DNA of 40,536 nt from an uncultured Prochlorococcus sp. GTDB taxonomy: Bacteria; Cyanobacteriota; Cyanobacteriia; PCC-6307; Cyanobiaceae. Of this stretch, positions 26,575 to 35,271 are shown piece by piece. The notes under the pieces are model-generated. The model searched no databases, had not been told where the DNA came from, and saw only the letters and a list, made by a program, of their open reading frames with translations. The translations under genes and the position numbers were made by a program. The first letter of the stretch is position 1. Every line of letters begins with the position of its first letter. Where the stretch lies: positions 1-40,536 of the forward strand of contig CACJAC010000009.1 of the NCBI GenBank assembly GCA_902591275.1, written 5' to 3'.

Positions 26575-28215
26575 ATGTCAAAAAATCCTGGAAGAATTTT
26601 GATATTTGATACAACTCTTCGAGATGGAGAGCAATCACCTGGTGCCAGTCTAAATCTTGAAGAAAAACTTGCTATCGCCCATCAATTAGCAAGATTAGGA
26701 GTAGATATTATTGAAGCTGGATTCCCTTTTGCAAGTCCAGGAGATTTTAAAGCTGTTAATAAAATTGCTAATTCAGTAGGAAAAGAAAATGGCCCTATAA
26801 TATGTGGTTTAGCTAGAGCGTCTAAAGGAGATATAAAAGCATGTTACGAAGCAGTATCTCCAGCACCCAAGAAAAGAATACATACTTTTATTGCGACAAG
26901 TGATATTCATCTTAAACACAAACTTAAAAAATCCAGAAAAGATGTTCTTCAAATAGTTCCAGAAATGGTTAATTATGCAAAATCCTTAGTAGATGATATT
27001 GAGTTTTCTTGTGAAGATGCTTCAAGGAGTGATCCTGAATTTTTATACGAAGTGATTCAACTAGCGATTACTGCAGGAGCGACAACAATAAATATCCCTG
27101 ATACTGTTGGATTTACAACTCCTAGTGAATTTGGCAAACTAATTTCTGATATAAATAAAAATGTTCCAAATATTGATGAGGCAGTAATCTCGGTACATGG
27201 TCATAATGATTTGGGTTTAGCAGTAGCCAATTTTCTTGAGGCAGTAAAAAATGGAGCAAGACAACTAGAATGTACTATCAATGGAATTGGTGAAAGAGCC
27301 GGGAATGCCTCTCTAGAAGAATTAGTAATGGCACTTCACGTTAGGAAAAGTTTTTTTAATAGTTTTTTCAAAAGAAATCCAGATTCCCCAACTCCTCTTA
27401 CGGCCATAAGAACAGAAGAGATAACAAAAACCTCTAGACTTGTTTCTAATCTAACTGGAATGACGGTACAACCTAATAAAGCAATTGTGGGAGCTAACGC
27501 TTTTGCACATGAGTCAGGCATTCATCAGGATGGGGTTTTAAAAAATAGACTAACTTACGAAATTATCGATGCAAAAACTGTTGGTTTGAATGACAACAAA
27601 ATATCTTTAGGGAAACTTAGTGGAAGAAGTGCGGTAAGAGCAAGATTAGAAGAGATGGGATATGACTTGAGCCGAGAAGATTTAAATGATGCTTTTGCTC
27701 GTTTTAAAGATTTAGCTGACAGGAAAAGAGAAATCACTGATAGAGACTTAGAAGCAATTGTTAGTGAACAAGTTCAGCTCCCTGAAGCTAAATTTCAATT
27801 AAGTCTAGTACAAGTAAGTTGTGGTAACGCCTCTAAACCTACTGCCACCATTTCGCTCCTAAATACGGAAGATAATAGTGAGGATACTGCTGTATCAATA
27901 GGGACTGGACCCGTTGATGCTGTATGCGAGGCTTTAAATAAATTAGCTAAAGTTCCTAATGAATTAATTGAATTTTCTGTTAAGTCGGTAACAGAAGGTA
28001 TTGATGCTTTGGGCGAAGTAACAATAAGAATAAGAAGGGATAATAAAATATATTCTGGTCATTCTGCTGATACAGACGTTGTAGTTGCTGCAGCGAATGC
28101 TTACGTTAATGCTTTAAATAGACTAGTATTTTCTGAGAAAAAAAATTCAATTCATCCACAATTTGATAATTTAGAGAATTCTGACAATAAATTTCTATCT
28201 AATAATGCAAATTAA
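26575..28215 (+). CDS. leuA: 2-Isopropylmalate synthase
   Basis: LeuA condenses acetyl-CoA with 2-oxoisovalerate, the first step of leucine synthesis. In the 546-residue sequence the HMGL-type barrel begins [15 protein letters not shown] (residues 12-26), followed by [14 protein letters not shown], the metal-binding [18 protein letters not shown] and [30 protein letters not shown] lies in the linker and a C-terminal LeuA dimer domain starts near residue 395. That domain gives leucine feedback in the family. The ATG at 26575 has little Shine-Dalgarno support. A possible leader in the upstream gap is treated under findings. Confidence 0.96.
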   Translation: MSKNPGRILIFDTTLRDGEQSPGASLNLEEKLAIAHQLARLGVDIIEAGFPFASPGDFKAVNKIANSVGKENGPIICGLARASKGDIKACYEAVSPAPKKRIHTFIATSDIHLKHKLKKSRKDVLQIVPEMVNYAKSLVDDIEFSCEDASRSDPEFLYEVIQLAITAGATTINIPDTVGFTTPSEFGKLISDINKNVPNIDEAVISVHGHNDLGLAVANFLEAVKNGARQLECTINGIGERAGNASLEELVMALHVRKSFFNSFFKRNPDSPTPLTAIRTEEITKTSRLVSNLTGMTVQPNKAIVGANAFAHESGIHQDGVLKNRLTYEIIDAKTVGLNDNKISLGKLSGRSAVRARLEEMGYDLSREDLNDAFARFKDLADRKREITDRDLEAIVSEQVQLPEAKFQLSLVQVSCGNASKPTATISLLNTEDNSEDTAVSIGTGPVDAVCEALNKLAKVPNELIEFSVKSVTEGIDALGEVTIRIRRDNKIYSGHSADTDVVVAAANAYVNALNRLVFSEKKNSIHPQFDNLENSDNKFLSNNAN

Positions 28216-28298
28216 ATTTTTTTCTTAGGATTATTAAGTAGCATTAAAAAATAGTCTCTTAATACTGTAAATTAAAATTATAGTTAAAGCAGTAAATA

Positions 28299-28691
28299 AT
28301 GAGAGAAAGGGTACTTGGATATTGGGCACTTTCGTGGGTTGGCTTAATCGGCAATATAATTGCACTTCCAATAATCGCATTAATAATAAGTTATGGGCCT
28401 CCACTAAAAGTTGCGAATATAACTCTAGCTATAAGTCTTGGGTGGCCTGCTGCAATTGTTGGAATAGTTTCTTCAGCAGCCCTTTTAGCAGAGAGAAAAT
28501 GGGGTGTAACTTTAACTTTGGTATCTTTATCGATGGTAATTTCTGGTATGGGTCCTTATTCAGTTGTTAGGCTAATAACTCTTAAAGACATTTATGGAGT
28601 TGGTGGGTTTACTCTTTTAACAACATTATTAAGTACGTTAGCTCTTATTTATTGGTGTAATCCGAAACATCGTAGAAGTATTAGATTATAG
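28299..28691 (+). CDS. Four-helix integral membrane protein, unknown function
   Basis: This 130-residue protein has four hydrophobic segments, about residues 10-32, 40-63, 69-90 and 98-117, with short loops. An ERKW loop sits between helices 2 and 3 and a basic C-terminus (PKHRRSIRL) lies on the likely cytoplasmic side. I do not recognise a family. It follows leuA by 83 bases on the same strand and ends 9 bases before the convergent HD-hydrolase gene. The ordered helix pattern and glycine/proline spacing make it a convincing gene; its job is unknown. Confidence 0.7.
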   Translation: MRERVLGYWALSWVGLIGNIIALPIIALIISYGPPLKVANITLAISLGWPAAIVGIVSSAALLAERKWGVTLTLVSLSMVISGMGPYSVVRLITLKDIYGVGGFTLLTTLLSTLALIYWCNPKHRRSIRL

Positions 28692-28700
28692 AATTAAAAA

Positions 28701-30173
28701 TTAAGAAAAAGTATTATTCTTGCTAGTTGGATACTGAATTCTTCTGTGTCTAATTCTTTTCCACACATTCAAGAATGCCCTTTTTATTAGAAAAATTTCT
28801 CCTTTCGATAAATTACTATCATCTAATTGACCATCTTTTTTACGCGAGTAAATAATATTAGAAATTGTTTCCAAAGCTTCTTTATCAGATGCATTAATAT
28901 TCATAGCCCTTAGTGCGGCTTCACATCCATCGGCAAGCATTAAAATAGCTGTTTCTTTGGACTGAGGAATAGGGCCTTTGTATCTAAAATAATATTCATT
29001 AATGTCAAGATTTTTTTCTTTAGCTTTTTGAAAAAAATATCCCATTTTAAGTGTACCTTGATGTTCTGGAATAAAATTAGCTATCAGTTTAGGTATTCTA
29101 TTTTTTCTTGCAAATTTCAATCCTTCATCAACATGAGCCTGTAATACTTCTGCACTTTTAATCGGATCATCTAATTCGTCATGGGGATTTTTTGAACCAT
29201 CCTGATTTTCAATAAACCAATTAGGCGCATGTAATTTGCCAACATCATGATATAGCGCTCCAGTTTTAATTAGATCAATATCACCACCAATCATTCTTGT
29301 CGCTTCCTCTGCTAAACCACAAATAAGTAAGGTATGTTCAAAAGTACCGGGAGCCTCTAGAGACAATCTTCTAATTAAGGGTTTCTCCTTATCAGCCAAT
29401 TCAAGTAATCTTGCTTTAGTTAACAATCCGAATATCGATTCAAAAATAGGAATAAATAAGATTGTAAAAAGCATAGCTATTGCCAATAGCAAGGAGTCAG
29501 AAAATATATCCCCATTTGCTAAAACAAAATCTTTCTTACTAATAAGAGATATTTTATCTTTACCTATCAATATCCATTGACTCAAGAACGATACTATAGG
29601 GACAAAAATTGATAGTTGAAGTAATTGAGCTCTACTTCTTATTCTTCCTCCAAGAAGAGATACTATTGAAGCACAAACTAATAAAATAAAAAATAAATTG
29701 TTATTGATAATAATTTCTGGGTCAGGCCAAATAAGACTCGCTATTGATACCCAAGCTAAAGCTGTTATGCTTCCCATTCCTTGGGATATTATTAATGCCG
29801 GTGGAATTATCAGAGATAATGGACTTATATTTGAAGCTAAGGATAATTTCGCAACTTGTACTGCTAAAAGAAGAGTAATGATCAAGAAGATCTGTCTTGA
29901 AGAAATTGTGGGATTCTCTTTTTTTGAAACTAATATCAAAACTCCGGAACTAACAAGTATTTCAGTAAAGGTCAAAAGCCAAGAAAAAATATCTGCGATC
30001 TTTAAAGGCGATATAAGAAGTAGTTTATAAGAAGAAATTATTGAAATTAAGATGCATACTAAAAAAATTATGAGATTATCTATTCTTGAAATTATAATTG
30101 GTTGTTTTACTGGGACTTGACTTCGCCTCCACAGATAAAACAATTTCTTAAAGGTGGTTGTGATGTTTTGCAC
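28701..30173 (-). CDS. HDIG-domain membrane phosphohydrolase (PgpH-like)
   Basis: This 490-residue protein has about seven membrane helices in residues 30-252 and a cytoplasmic HD domain at about 260-470. The HD motifs are complete: APGTFEHTLLICGLAEEA with His280, GALYHDVGKLHAP with His309-Asp310, NPHDELDDPIKSAEVLQAHV, PEHQGT with His371, and LADGCEAALRA. The set closely resembles PgpH, the membrane phosphodiesterase that degrades cyclic di-AMP. The large extracellular 7TMR-HDED domain of typical PgpH proteins is absent; the helices begin almost at once, so any sensing must be by the membrane or cytoplasmic part. The frame opens on GTG at 30173, divergent from folD. Confidence 0.88.
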   Translation of the reverse strand: MQNITTTFKKLFYLWRRSQVPVKQPIIISRIDNLIIFLVCILISIISSYKLLLISPLKIADIFSWLLTFTEILVSSGVLILVSKKENPTISSRQIFLIITLLLAVQVAKLSLASNISPLSLIIPPALIISQGMGSITALAWVSIASLIWPDPEIIINNNLFFILLVCASIVSLLGGRIRSRAQLLQLSIFVPIVSFLSQWILIGKDKISLISKKDFVLANGDIFSDSLLLAIAMLFTILFIPIFESIFGLLTKARLLELADKEKPLIRRLSLEAPGTFEHTLLICGLAEEATRMIGGDIDLIKTGALYHDVGKLHAPNWFIENQDGSKNPHDELDDPIKSAEVLQAHVDEGLKFARKNRIPKLIANFIPEHQGTLKMGYFFQKAKEKNLDINEYYFRYKGPIPQSKETAILMLADGCEAALRAMNINASDKEALETISNIIYSRKKDGQLDDSNLSKGEIFLIKRAFLNVWKRIRHRRIQYPTSKNNTFS

Positions 30174-30230
30174 AGAATATAAATAAATCTATTTGAATAA
30201 TTTAAAATTATAGGCATGCTAGGTGTAAAA

Positions 30231-30236
30231 AGGAGG
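30231..30236 (+). promoter_or_regulatory. Strong Shine-Dalgarno of folD
   Basis: AGGAGG lies 11 bases before the folD ATG, within AAAAGGAGGTG. It is a full match to the anti-Shine-Dalgarno core, whereas most genes in this window have weak or no such site, so it fixes the folD start and suggests high translation. Confidence 0.8.
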
Positions 30237-30247
30237 TGTTTTTCTAA

Positions 30248-31144
30248 ATGTCATTAAAATTAGACGGTAAAAAATTATCTCTTGAAATTGAAAAAAGATT
30301 AGCTGACTATATATCTAGTAATAAAAAAATTGCGAAAAGACCTCCCGGTTTAGCTGTAATAAGAATAGGTGAAGACCCTGCGAGTGGTGTTTACGTTAAT
30401 AACAAGGAAAAAGCATGTACAAGGATTGGAATAAAGAGCTTTATCTTTCATCTAAAAGATAGTGTAGAGCAAAAAGAAGTTGAACAATTAATAATTAAAC
30501 TTAATTCTGACAATGATATTGATGGAATGTTACTACAACTTCCCATCCCGAAGAAATTTGACGAGCAAAAACTGATCAGTCATATTAATCCAAGTAAAGA
30601 TGTAGATGGACTAAATGAGATAAACATCGGCAAACTAATGAAAAATGAGCCTGCGATGAGATCATGCACACCCGCAGGAATTATTAATTTATTAAGATCC
30701 CAAAATATTACAATTGAAGGTAAGAAAATTGTTGTCATAGGAAGAAGTTTGCTTGTTGGAAAACCCCTATCACTTATGTTGTTGAATCTAAATGGAACGG
30801 TAACAATTACTCACTCTAGAACACAAAATCTGAATAAAGTCTGCAAAGAAGCCGACATTTTAATTGCGGCTGCAGGAAAACCCAATCTTGTAGATTCGAG
30901 TTTTGTGAAAGAAGGAGCAGTAATTATTGATGTTGGAATACATAGATTAAAAAGTTCCGATAAAAATCAGACCAGATTATGTGGCGATGTATTATTAGAA
31001 GATGTCATTTCTAAAGTATTTGCTTACACACCTGTACCAGGAGGTGTTGGACCAATGACAGTAACAATGTTACTTGTAAATACTATTTTTAGCTGGCAAA
31101 AACAATTTGGTTTATCATCAACTCTTAATGACCTTTTGCCATAA
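30248..31144 (+). CDS. folD: Bifunctional methylene-THF dehydrogenase/methenyl-THF cyclohydrolase
   Basis: FolD interconverts 5,10-methylene-, 5,10-methenyl- and 10-formyl-THF, supplying one-carbon units for purines and formyl-Met. The 298-residue protein has [10 protein letters not shown] at 48-57 with the catalytic Tyr49 and Lys53, LLQLPIPK at 95-102, and the dinucleotide-binding [17 protein letters not shown]. The C-terminal [19 protein letters not shown] signature is also present. Domain order and length are standard. A perfect AGGAGG lies 11 bases upstream of its ATG. It opens a three-gene plus-strand group with crtE and a PAP2-like gene, and it diverges from the PgpH-like gene. Confidence 0.97.
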   Translation: MSLKLDGKKLSLEIEKRLADYISSNKKIAKRPPGLAVIRIGEDPASGVYVNNKEKACTRIGIKSFIFHLKDSVEQKEVEQLIIKLNSDNDIDGMLLQLPIPKKFDEQKLISHINPSKDVDGLNEINIGKLMKNEPAMRSCTPAGIINLLRSQNITIEGKKIVVIGRSLLVGKPLSLMLLNLNGTVTITHSRTQNLNKVCKEADILIAAAGKPNLVDSSFVKEGAVIIDVGIHRLKSSDKNQTRLCGDVLLEDVISKVFAYTPVPGGVGPMTVTMLLVNTIFSWQKQFGLSSTLNDLLP

Positions 31145-31180
31145 ACTCCAAGATGAATTTTTTTTTACTAAAGGTATAAA

Positions 31181-32083
31181 ATGACTGAAGTGATAAATAG
31201 TATTTCTGATTTTGAAAAATATCTTAAAAACACAAAAAAGGTTGTAGAAGAAGCACTTGATTTTTCCTTGGGCCCTGAGAATCCAGAAATATTAAGAGAA
31301 TCAATGAGATATTCCCTATTAGCTGGAGGGAAAAGAATACGTCCAATTTTATGTTTAGCATCTTGCTCACTGGCTGGAGGAGAACCATCTCTTGCAGTTC
31401 CCACTGCAGTAGCAATAGAAATGATCCATACAATGTCCTTGATTCATGATGATCTGCCCGCCATGGATAATGATGACTTGAGGAGAGGTAGGCCGACTAA
31501 CCATAAGGTATATGGAGATGCAATAGCTATTCTTGCAGGCGATGCTTTATTAACAAGGGCATTTGAAATGGTCTCTTTAAGAAGCCCTGGAGTCGATCCA
31601 AATAGATTATTAAATGTAGTTGGCGAGTTATCCCTAGTTGCAGGTGCACCAGGCCTAGTCGGGGGACAAGTTGTTGATTTGGAATGCGAAGGCAAAGAAG
31701 TCGACCTTGAAACTCTCGAATATATTCATCTTCACAAGACTGGGGCTCTATTGAAAGCCTGCGTAAGAACGGGCGCGATGATTGCAGGAGCTAACGAAAA
31801 ACTATTGCAAGCTCTGACAACATATGCAGAGGGAATTGGTTTAGCCTTCCAAATAATAGATGATATTCTTGATTTAACTTCCAGCAGTGAAAAGCTTGGT
31901 AAAACTGCCGGAAAAGATCTTTTAGCTGACAAAACTACTTACCCTAAATTACTTGGAATGGAGGAGTCAAAGAAAAGAGCATTTGATTTAGTTGAAAAAG
32001 CAAAAAAAGCAATTGAACCTTGGGGTGCAGATGCAAAGTATTTAATATCGTTAGCCGACTTTATTACAAATAGAGACAGATAA
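31181..32083 (+). CDS. crtE: Geranylgeranyl diphosphate synthase
   Basis: This 300-residue trans-prenyltransferase lengthens allylic diphosphates to C20 GGPP, the precursor of carotenoids and of the phytyl tail of chlorophyll. The first aspartate-rich motif, in [20 protein letters not shown], has Asp90, Asp91 and Asp96. The second, in [11 protein letters not shown], has Asp227, Asp228 and Asp231. KRIRP and [10 protein letters not shown] are also in place. The four-residue spacing in the first motif and the small residues before it fit a type II bacterial/plant GGPP synthase. A shorter farnesyl product is possible but less likely in a phototroph. It follows folD by 36 bases. Confidence 0.93.
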   Translation: MTEVINSISDFEKYLKNTKKVVEEALDFSLGPENPEILRESMRYSLLAGGKRIRPILCLASCSLAGGEPSLAVPTAVAIEMIHTMSLIHDDLPAMDNDDLRRGRPTNHKVYGDAIAILAGDALLTRAFEMVSLRSPGVDPNRLLNVVGELSLVAGAPGLVGGQVVDLECEGKEVDLETLEYIHLHKTGALLKACVRTGAMIAGANEKLLQALTTYAEGIGLAFQIIDDILDLTSSSEKLGKTAGKDLLADKTTYPKLLGMEESKKRAFDLVEKAKKAIEPWGADAKYLISLADFITNRDR

Positions 32084-32096
32084 TTATTTTTAATTT

Positions 32097-32576
32097 ATGT
32101 CTGAGTTTTTTCCCCTTTTCGATAATTCAGTTCTATTCTGGAGCCTATTATCCTGCTTGCTAGCCCAATTTTTTAAAATTGTTTTCAATTTCTTTTCAAC
32201 TGGAGAGATAAGATTTGGAATTATGTTCGAGACAGGTGGCATGCCCTCAAGTCATTCCGCCTTAATAACTGGTGCTTCATCTGGTATAGGTTATGAATTA
32301 GGATTTGATAGCTCAATATTCGCATTATCAGTTGCGGTTGCACTAATAGTTATGTATGACGCCAGTGGTGTTCGAAAATCAGCTGGGATTCAAGCTGCAG
32401 AAATTAATAAACTGTCAAAAAAACTAGACCCTCAATCTGAATTACTGTTAAAAGAAACCCTGGGTCATACAAAAATTGAGGTTATAGTAGGGAGTTTTTT
32501 AGGACCATTAATCACTTTGCCTGGAATGTTTTTTCTAGGTTCCCCTCTCAAAGTATTTGATTTGATAATAAATTAA
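32097..32576 (+). CDS. Divergent PAP2-family membrane protein
   Basis: This 159-residue membrane protein carries the short signature GGMPSSHSALITG (residues 47-59) shared with acid phosphatase/PAP2 enzymes. The block MYDASGVRKSAGIQAAEIN (86-104) and a late GHTKIEVIVGSFLG are typical of the divergent PAP2 (DUF212) group. Three or four hydrophobic segments surround these motifs. A lipid or isoprenoid phosphatase role is suggested by the motif, and its place 13 bases after crtE hints at prenyl phosphate metabolism, but that is inference. Its stop overlaps the convergent cobB stop by four bases. Confidence 0.87.
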   Translation: MSEFFPLFDNSVLFWSLLSCLLAQFFKIVFNFFSTGEIRFGIMFETGGMPSSHSALITGASSGIGYELGFDSSIFALSVAVALIVMYDASGVRKSAGIQAAEINKLSKKLDPQSELLLKETLGHTKIEVIVGSFLGPLITLPGMFFLGSPLKVFDLIIN

Positions 32577-33964
32577 GAATTTTTTGAAAAAGTAATTTGG
32601 GTGGCATCTATAAAATTTTTTGCGACTTCTGGAGAACTTGGCAAATGTAAGTGAATCCAACTTGCATGTAATTTTTCATCAAAAAAGCCTTCATTTTTGT
32701 ATTCAGTTTTCCACGATTTAATTTTCCATGGGGAAGAAAGTTTCTTCGGATACTCAGCTTTTCCAAAATCAAGTTCAGATAAATTATTTTCAATTTCCCA
32801 ATAATGAAATTCATGTCCTCTAATTAATTGATTTTGTTTAATAATCGGAGTATCTTTTAAACCCTCAATGTATCTATAACCTACTGAAAGTTTACTTTTT
32901 TTTGATCTAAATGGCAGGATGCCACTCATTTTATAATTATTACCATTTTCATCTTTTATGAATTCTCCTAAAATCATCATCCCTCCACACTCAGCATATA
33001 TAAATCCATTTTTGCGGAATTTCCTCAATGAATTTAAGCTTTTTGTAGAGTTACTTATATGATCAGCATATTTTTCAGGGAATCCCCCAGGGATAATTAA
33101 AGAAGAAGCCTCATGTGGTATTTCTTCATCATCATAAATACTCCATGAAATCAATGGTATGCCTATTTCACTCAAAAACTCCTTAGTTTCAGGGTATTGA
33201 AAATGAAAAATTTTATCTTCTACAATTGCGATAGGTTTACTTTTGTCAATTTTAAAATCTTTAAAATTGACAGACTTAAATATTTTCTTTTGAGGAGATT
33301 TCAGAAATTTAATAAGAGAAAATACATCAAGATTTCTTTCGGCGAAATTTGCAAAATATTCAACATCAATTTCTTTTCCATTATCAATTGGAGGTATCAA
33401 ACCTAAATTAGCCTTGTTTAAAGTTATTTTTGAATCAGATGGTAAAAAACCAAGAATTTCGATTTTTTCATTTTCAAAAACTTCTTTAATTAATTTTTTA
33501 TGTCTATCTGAATTAACGTTGTTAAATATAATTCCTGCTATTGACAACTCACTATCAAAATCTCTAAAACCTCGGATAGTCGCTAAAAGAGAAGCTACTT
33601 GACCTCTAGCATTAACAATAAAAATTATTGGGGCATTGAGAAGTTTAGCGATATTTGCTGTGCTGGAATAGGTTGTTGACCCTAATCCATCAAATAGACC
33701 CATTGCTCCTTCAATTAATGAGAATTCATATTTCAAAGAATGTTTAAAAAAACTTTCTTGAACCCATTCCTCACCACTTAAAAAAATATCTAAATTCCTA
33801 CAAATAGGTTGACCAATTGAACTAAGTTGCTGTTGATCAAGATAATCTGGGCCAACCTTAAAAGTTTGTATCTTTATACCTTTTGAGAACGCCCAACAAG
33901 ATAGCAAAAGCGATAATGTAGTTTTCCCACTATCAGTTGAAGGAGAGGATATTACACAAGGCAT
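32573..33964 (-). CDS. cobB: Cobyrinate a,c-diamide synthase
   Basis: CobB (CbiA-type) amidates the a and c side chains of cobyrinic acid using glutamine and ATP in cobalamin synthesis. The 463-residue protein has the P-loop-like SSPSTDSGKTTLSLLL at the start, EGAMGLFDGL near residue 87, and a C-terminal class I glutaminase domain with SLIIPGGFPEKYA and the catalytic cysteine at about 327 in FIYAECGGMM. Its likely start is the ATG at 33964; a TTG three bases earlier would adjoin the opcA stop codon directly. Either way it is effectively fused in translation to the zwf-opcA pair. No other cobalamin gene is nearby. Confidence 0.94.
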   Translation of the reverse strand: MPCVISSPSTDSGKTTLSLLLSCWAFSKGIKIQTFKVGPDYLDQQQLSSIGQPICRNLDIFLSGEEWVQESFFKHSLKYEFSLIEGAMGLFDGLGSTTYSSTANIAKLLNAPIIFIVNARGQVASLLATIRGFRDFDSELSIAGIIFNNVNSDRHKKLIKEVFENEKIEILGFLPSDSKITLNKANLGLIPPIDNGKEIDVEYFANFAERNLDVFSLIKFLKSPQKKIFKSVNFKDFKIDKSKPIAIVEDKIFHFQYPETKEFLSEIGIPLISWSIYDDEEIPHEASSLIIPGGFPEKYADHISNSTKSLNSLRKFRKNGFIYAECGGMMILGEFIKDENGNNYKMSGILPFRSKKSKLSVGYRYIEGLKDTPIIKQNQLIRGHEFHYWEIENNLSELDFGKAEYPKKLSSPWKIKSWKTEYKNEGFFDEKLHASWIHLHLPSSPEVAKNFIDATQITFSKNS

Positions 33965-33967
33965 CAA

Positions 33968-35269
33968 TTAGTTATTAAAACCATTAAATATTTGAAGGGC
34001 AATTTTAATAGAATTTTCAAAAAGAGGACTAGTATTACCTCTACTACTTCCCAATAATTTACTAACATCGTACTCTGATGTAGAAAAAGAATTTGGAACA
34101 ACTTGTTCTATTAATTCCATATCAGCCATTCCCCCTGCTTCAAGTCTCATACATTCCACTGATTCACAGCCAAGTATTACACAAGTGTTATTTTTTTGTA
34201 CCTCACTAATTTTTGAAATCAGCCTCAATCCAATAACTTGTCCTAAATGAATACTTGGATTTCCCAAAGATAAGGGATTAATTGATGCAGAAATTATTTC
34301 GCCATTAATTTTTTCAAAATCTATTTTTATTGATTCTGTATCTCTTTCAACTTTTATAAAAGACCAACCAAGTTTATCGCTAATCCATGAAATCAAAAAC
34401 AAAGCTTGAATCATATGATCTCCTGCAATATCAATATCAATATCAGTAATATGATCTAAAATGGGTCTCCTAGAGGGCGGATCAAAAATCATTGCCAATG
34501 ATTCCCTCCAATTTTTCAATCTAACCCAATTCAAATCATTAATAGCTTTATTTGAACTATTTAATTGATCTAAAACTTTTAAACATCTTTGAGGCGATCC
34601 AAGAGCAGTGTCAATTATTAACCTTAGACCATAATTAGTAAAATATTCGAAGATTTCAGGAGATTCATCCAAGCTTCCATTCCACCACAACCATGCAGGT
34701 AATTCATCAATTGATAATTCTTCAATTATTTTTAATCCTTTATTAGATATTGAGTCGGAGCCCCCCCTAATAACTACTAAATCCCCACATATAGGTTGCA
34801 TAGCTGGAGTATCACTTAATGGACAGTAAGCGGATACAAAAGTTTTGATATCTGAATTTTTATTTAATGTCGGCGCTAAAGTTATTAATCTTCTTGGATT
34901 CAATGTACTTATTGATGATTCAAAAAATTGTCCTCTAAAATCTTCAAAGTCTTTATTAGATAAATTTTCCTTTAACAAATTCAATAATTTTTCACTATTA
35001 AGTGAAGTAGTCAGAGGAAGTCCTTGATCTAATATAAATTTTTTAGCAACTTCAATTGTCTCTGGACTTAAATTTCCAGTAATTGGTCCATTTACTAATT
35101 CTTTTTGAACCAAACATTGTTCTAGCCAAGCAGGCTGCCATACCATTAATGTAAAAGTATTAGCTCCACTATTATCTTTATCTTCTGAAATCCATAATTT
35201 ATTAAGATAATTAGAAATTTCCTGATAAGGGAGCTCTAAAGGGGTTTGGAGTGTTAGTTGAGGTTTCAT
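33968..35269 (-). CDS. opcA: Glucose-6-phosphate dehydrogenase assembly/activator protein OpcA
   Basis: OpcA is the cyanobacterial activator that helps Zwf form its active oligomer, tying the oxidative pentose phosphate pathway to redox state and the dark period. The 433-residue protein matches the family in length and in its position two bases after zwf. Segments such as RGGSDSISNKGLKIIEE, LPAWLWWNGSLDESPE and INPLSLGNPSIHLGQVIGLRL fit the OpcA family. Cysteines are present at several places (for example CPLSDTPAMQPICG and CVILGCESVECMR), consistent with redox sensitivity, but which ones matter is not visible. cobB begins at its stop codon. Confidence 0.93.
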   Translation of the reverse strand: MKPQLTLQTPLELPYQEISNYLNKLWISEDKDNSGANTFTLMVWQPAWLEQCLVQKELVNGPITGNLSPETIEVAKKFILDQGLPLTTSLNSEKLLNLLKENLSNKDFEDFRGQFFESSISTLNPRRLITLAPTLNKNSDIKTFVSAYCPLSDTPAMQPICGDLVVIRGGSDSISNKGLKIIEELSIDELPAWLWWNGSLDESPEIFEYFTNYGLRLIIDTALGSPQRCLKVLDQLNSSNKAINDLNWVRLKNWRESLAMIFDPPSRRPILDHITDIDIDIAGDHMIQALFLISWISDKLGWSFIKVERDTESIKIDFEKINGEIISASINPLSLGNPSIHLGQVIGLRLISKISEVQKNNTCVILGCESVECMRLEAGGMADMELIEQVVPNSFSTSEYDVSKLLGSSRGNTSPLFENSIKIALQIFNGFNN

Positions 35270-35271
35270 TT

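Noticed and set aside
28322..28570. 82-residue frame inside the membrane protein gene after leuA
   Set aside because: It is an alternative frame of a convincing four-helix protein, rich in Asn, Cys and Ser from AT-rich out-of-frame reading.
29698..30030. 110-residue plus-strand frame opposite the PgpH-like gene
   Set aside because: It lies wholly antisense to the membrane part of a well-supported gene and shows no family motif.
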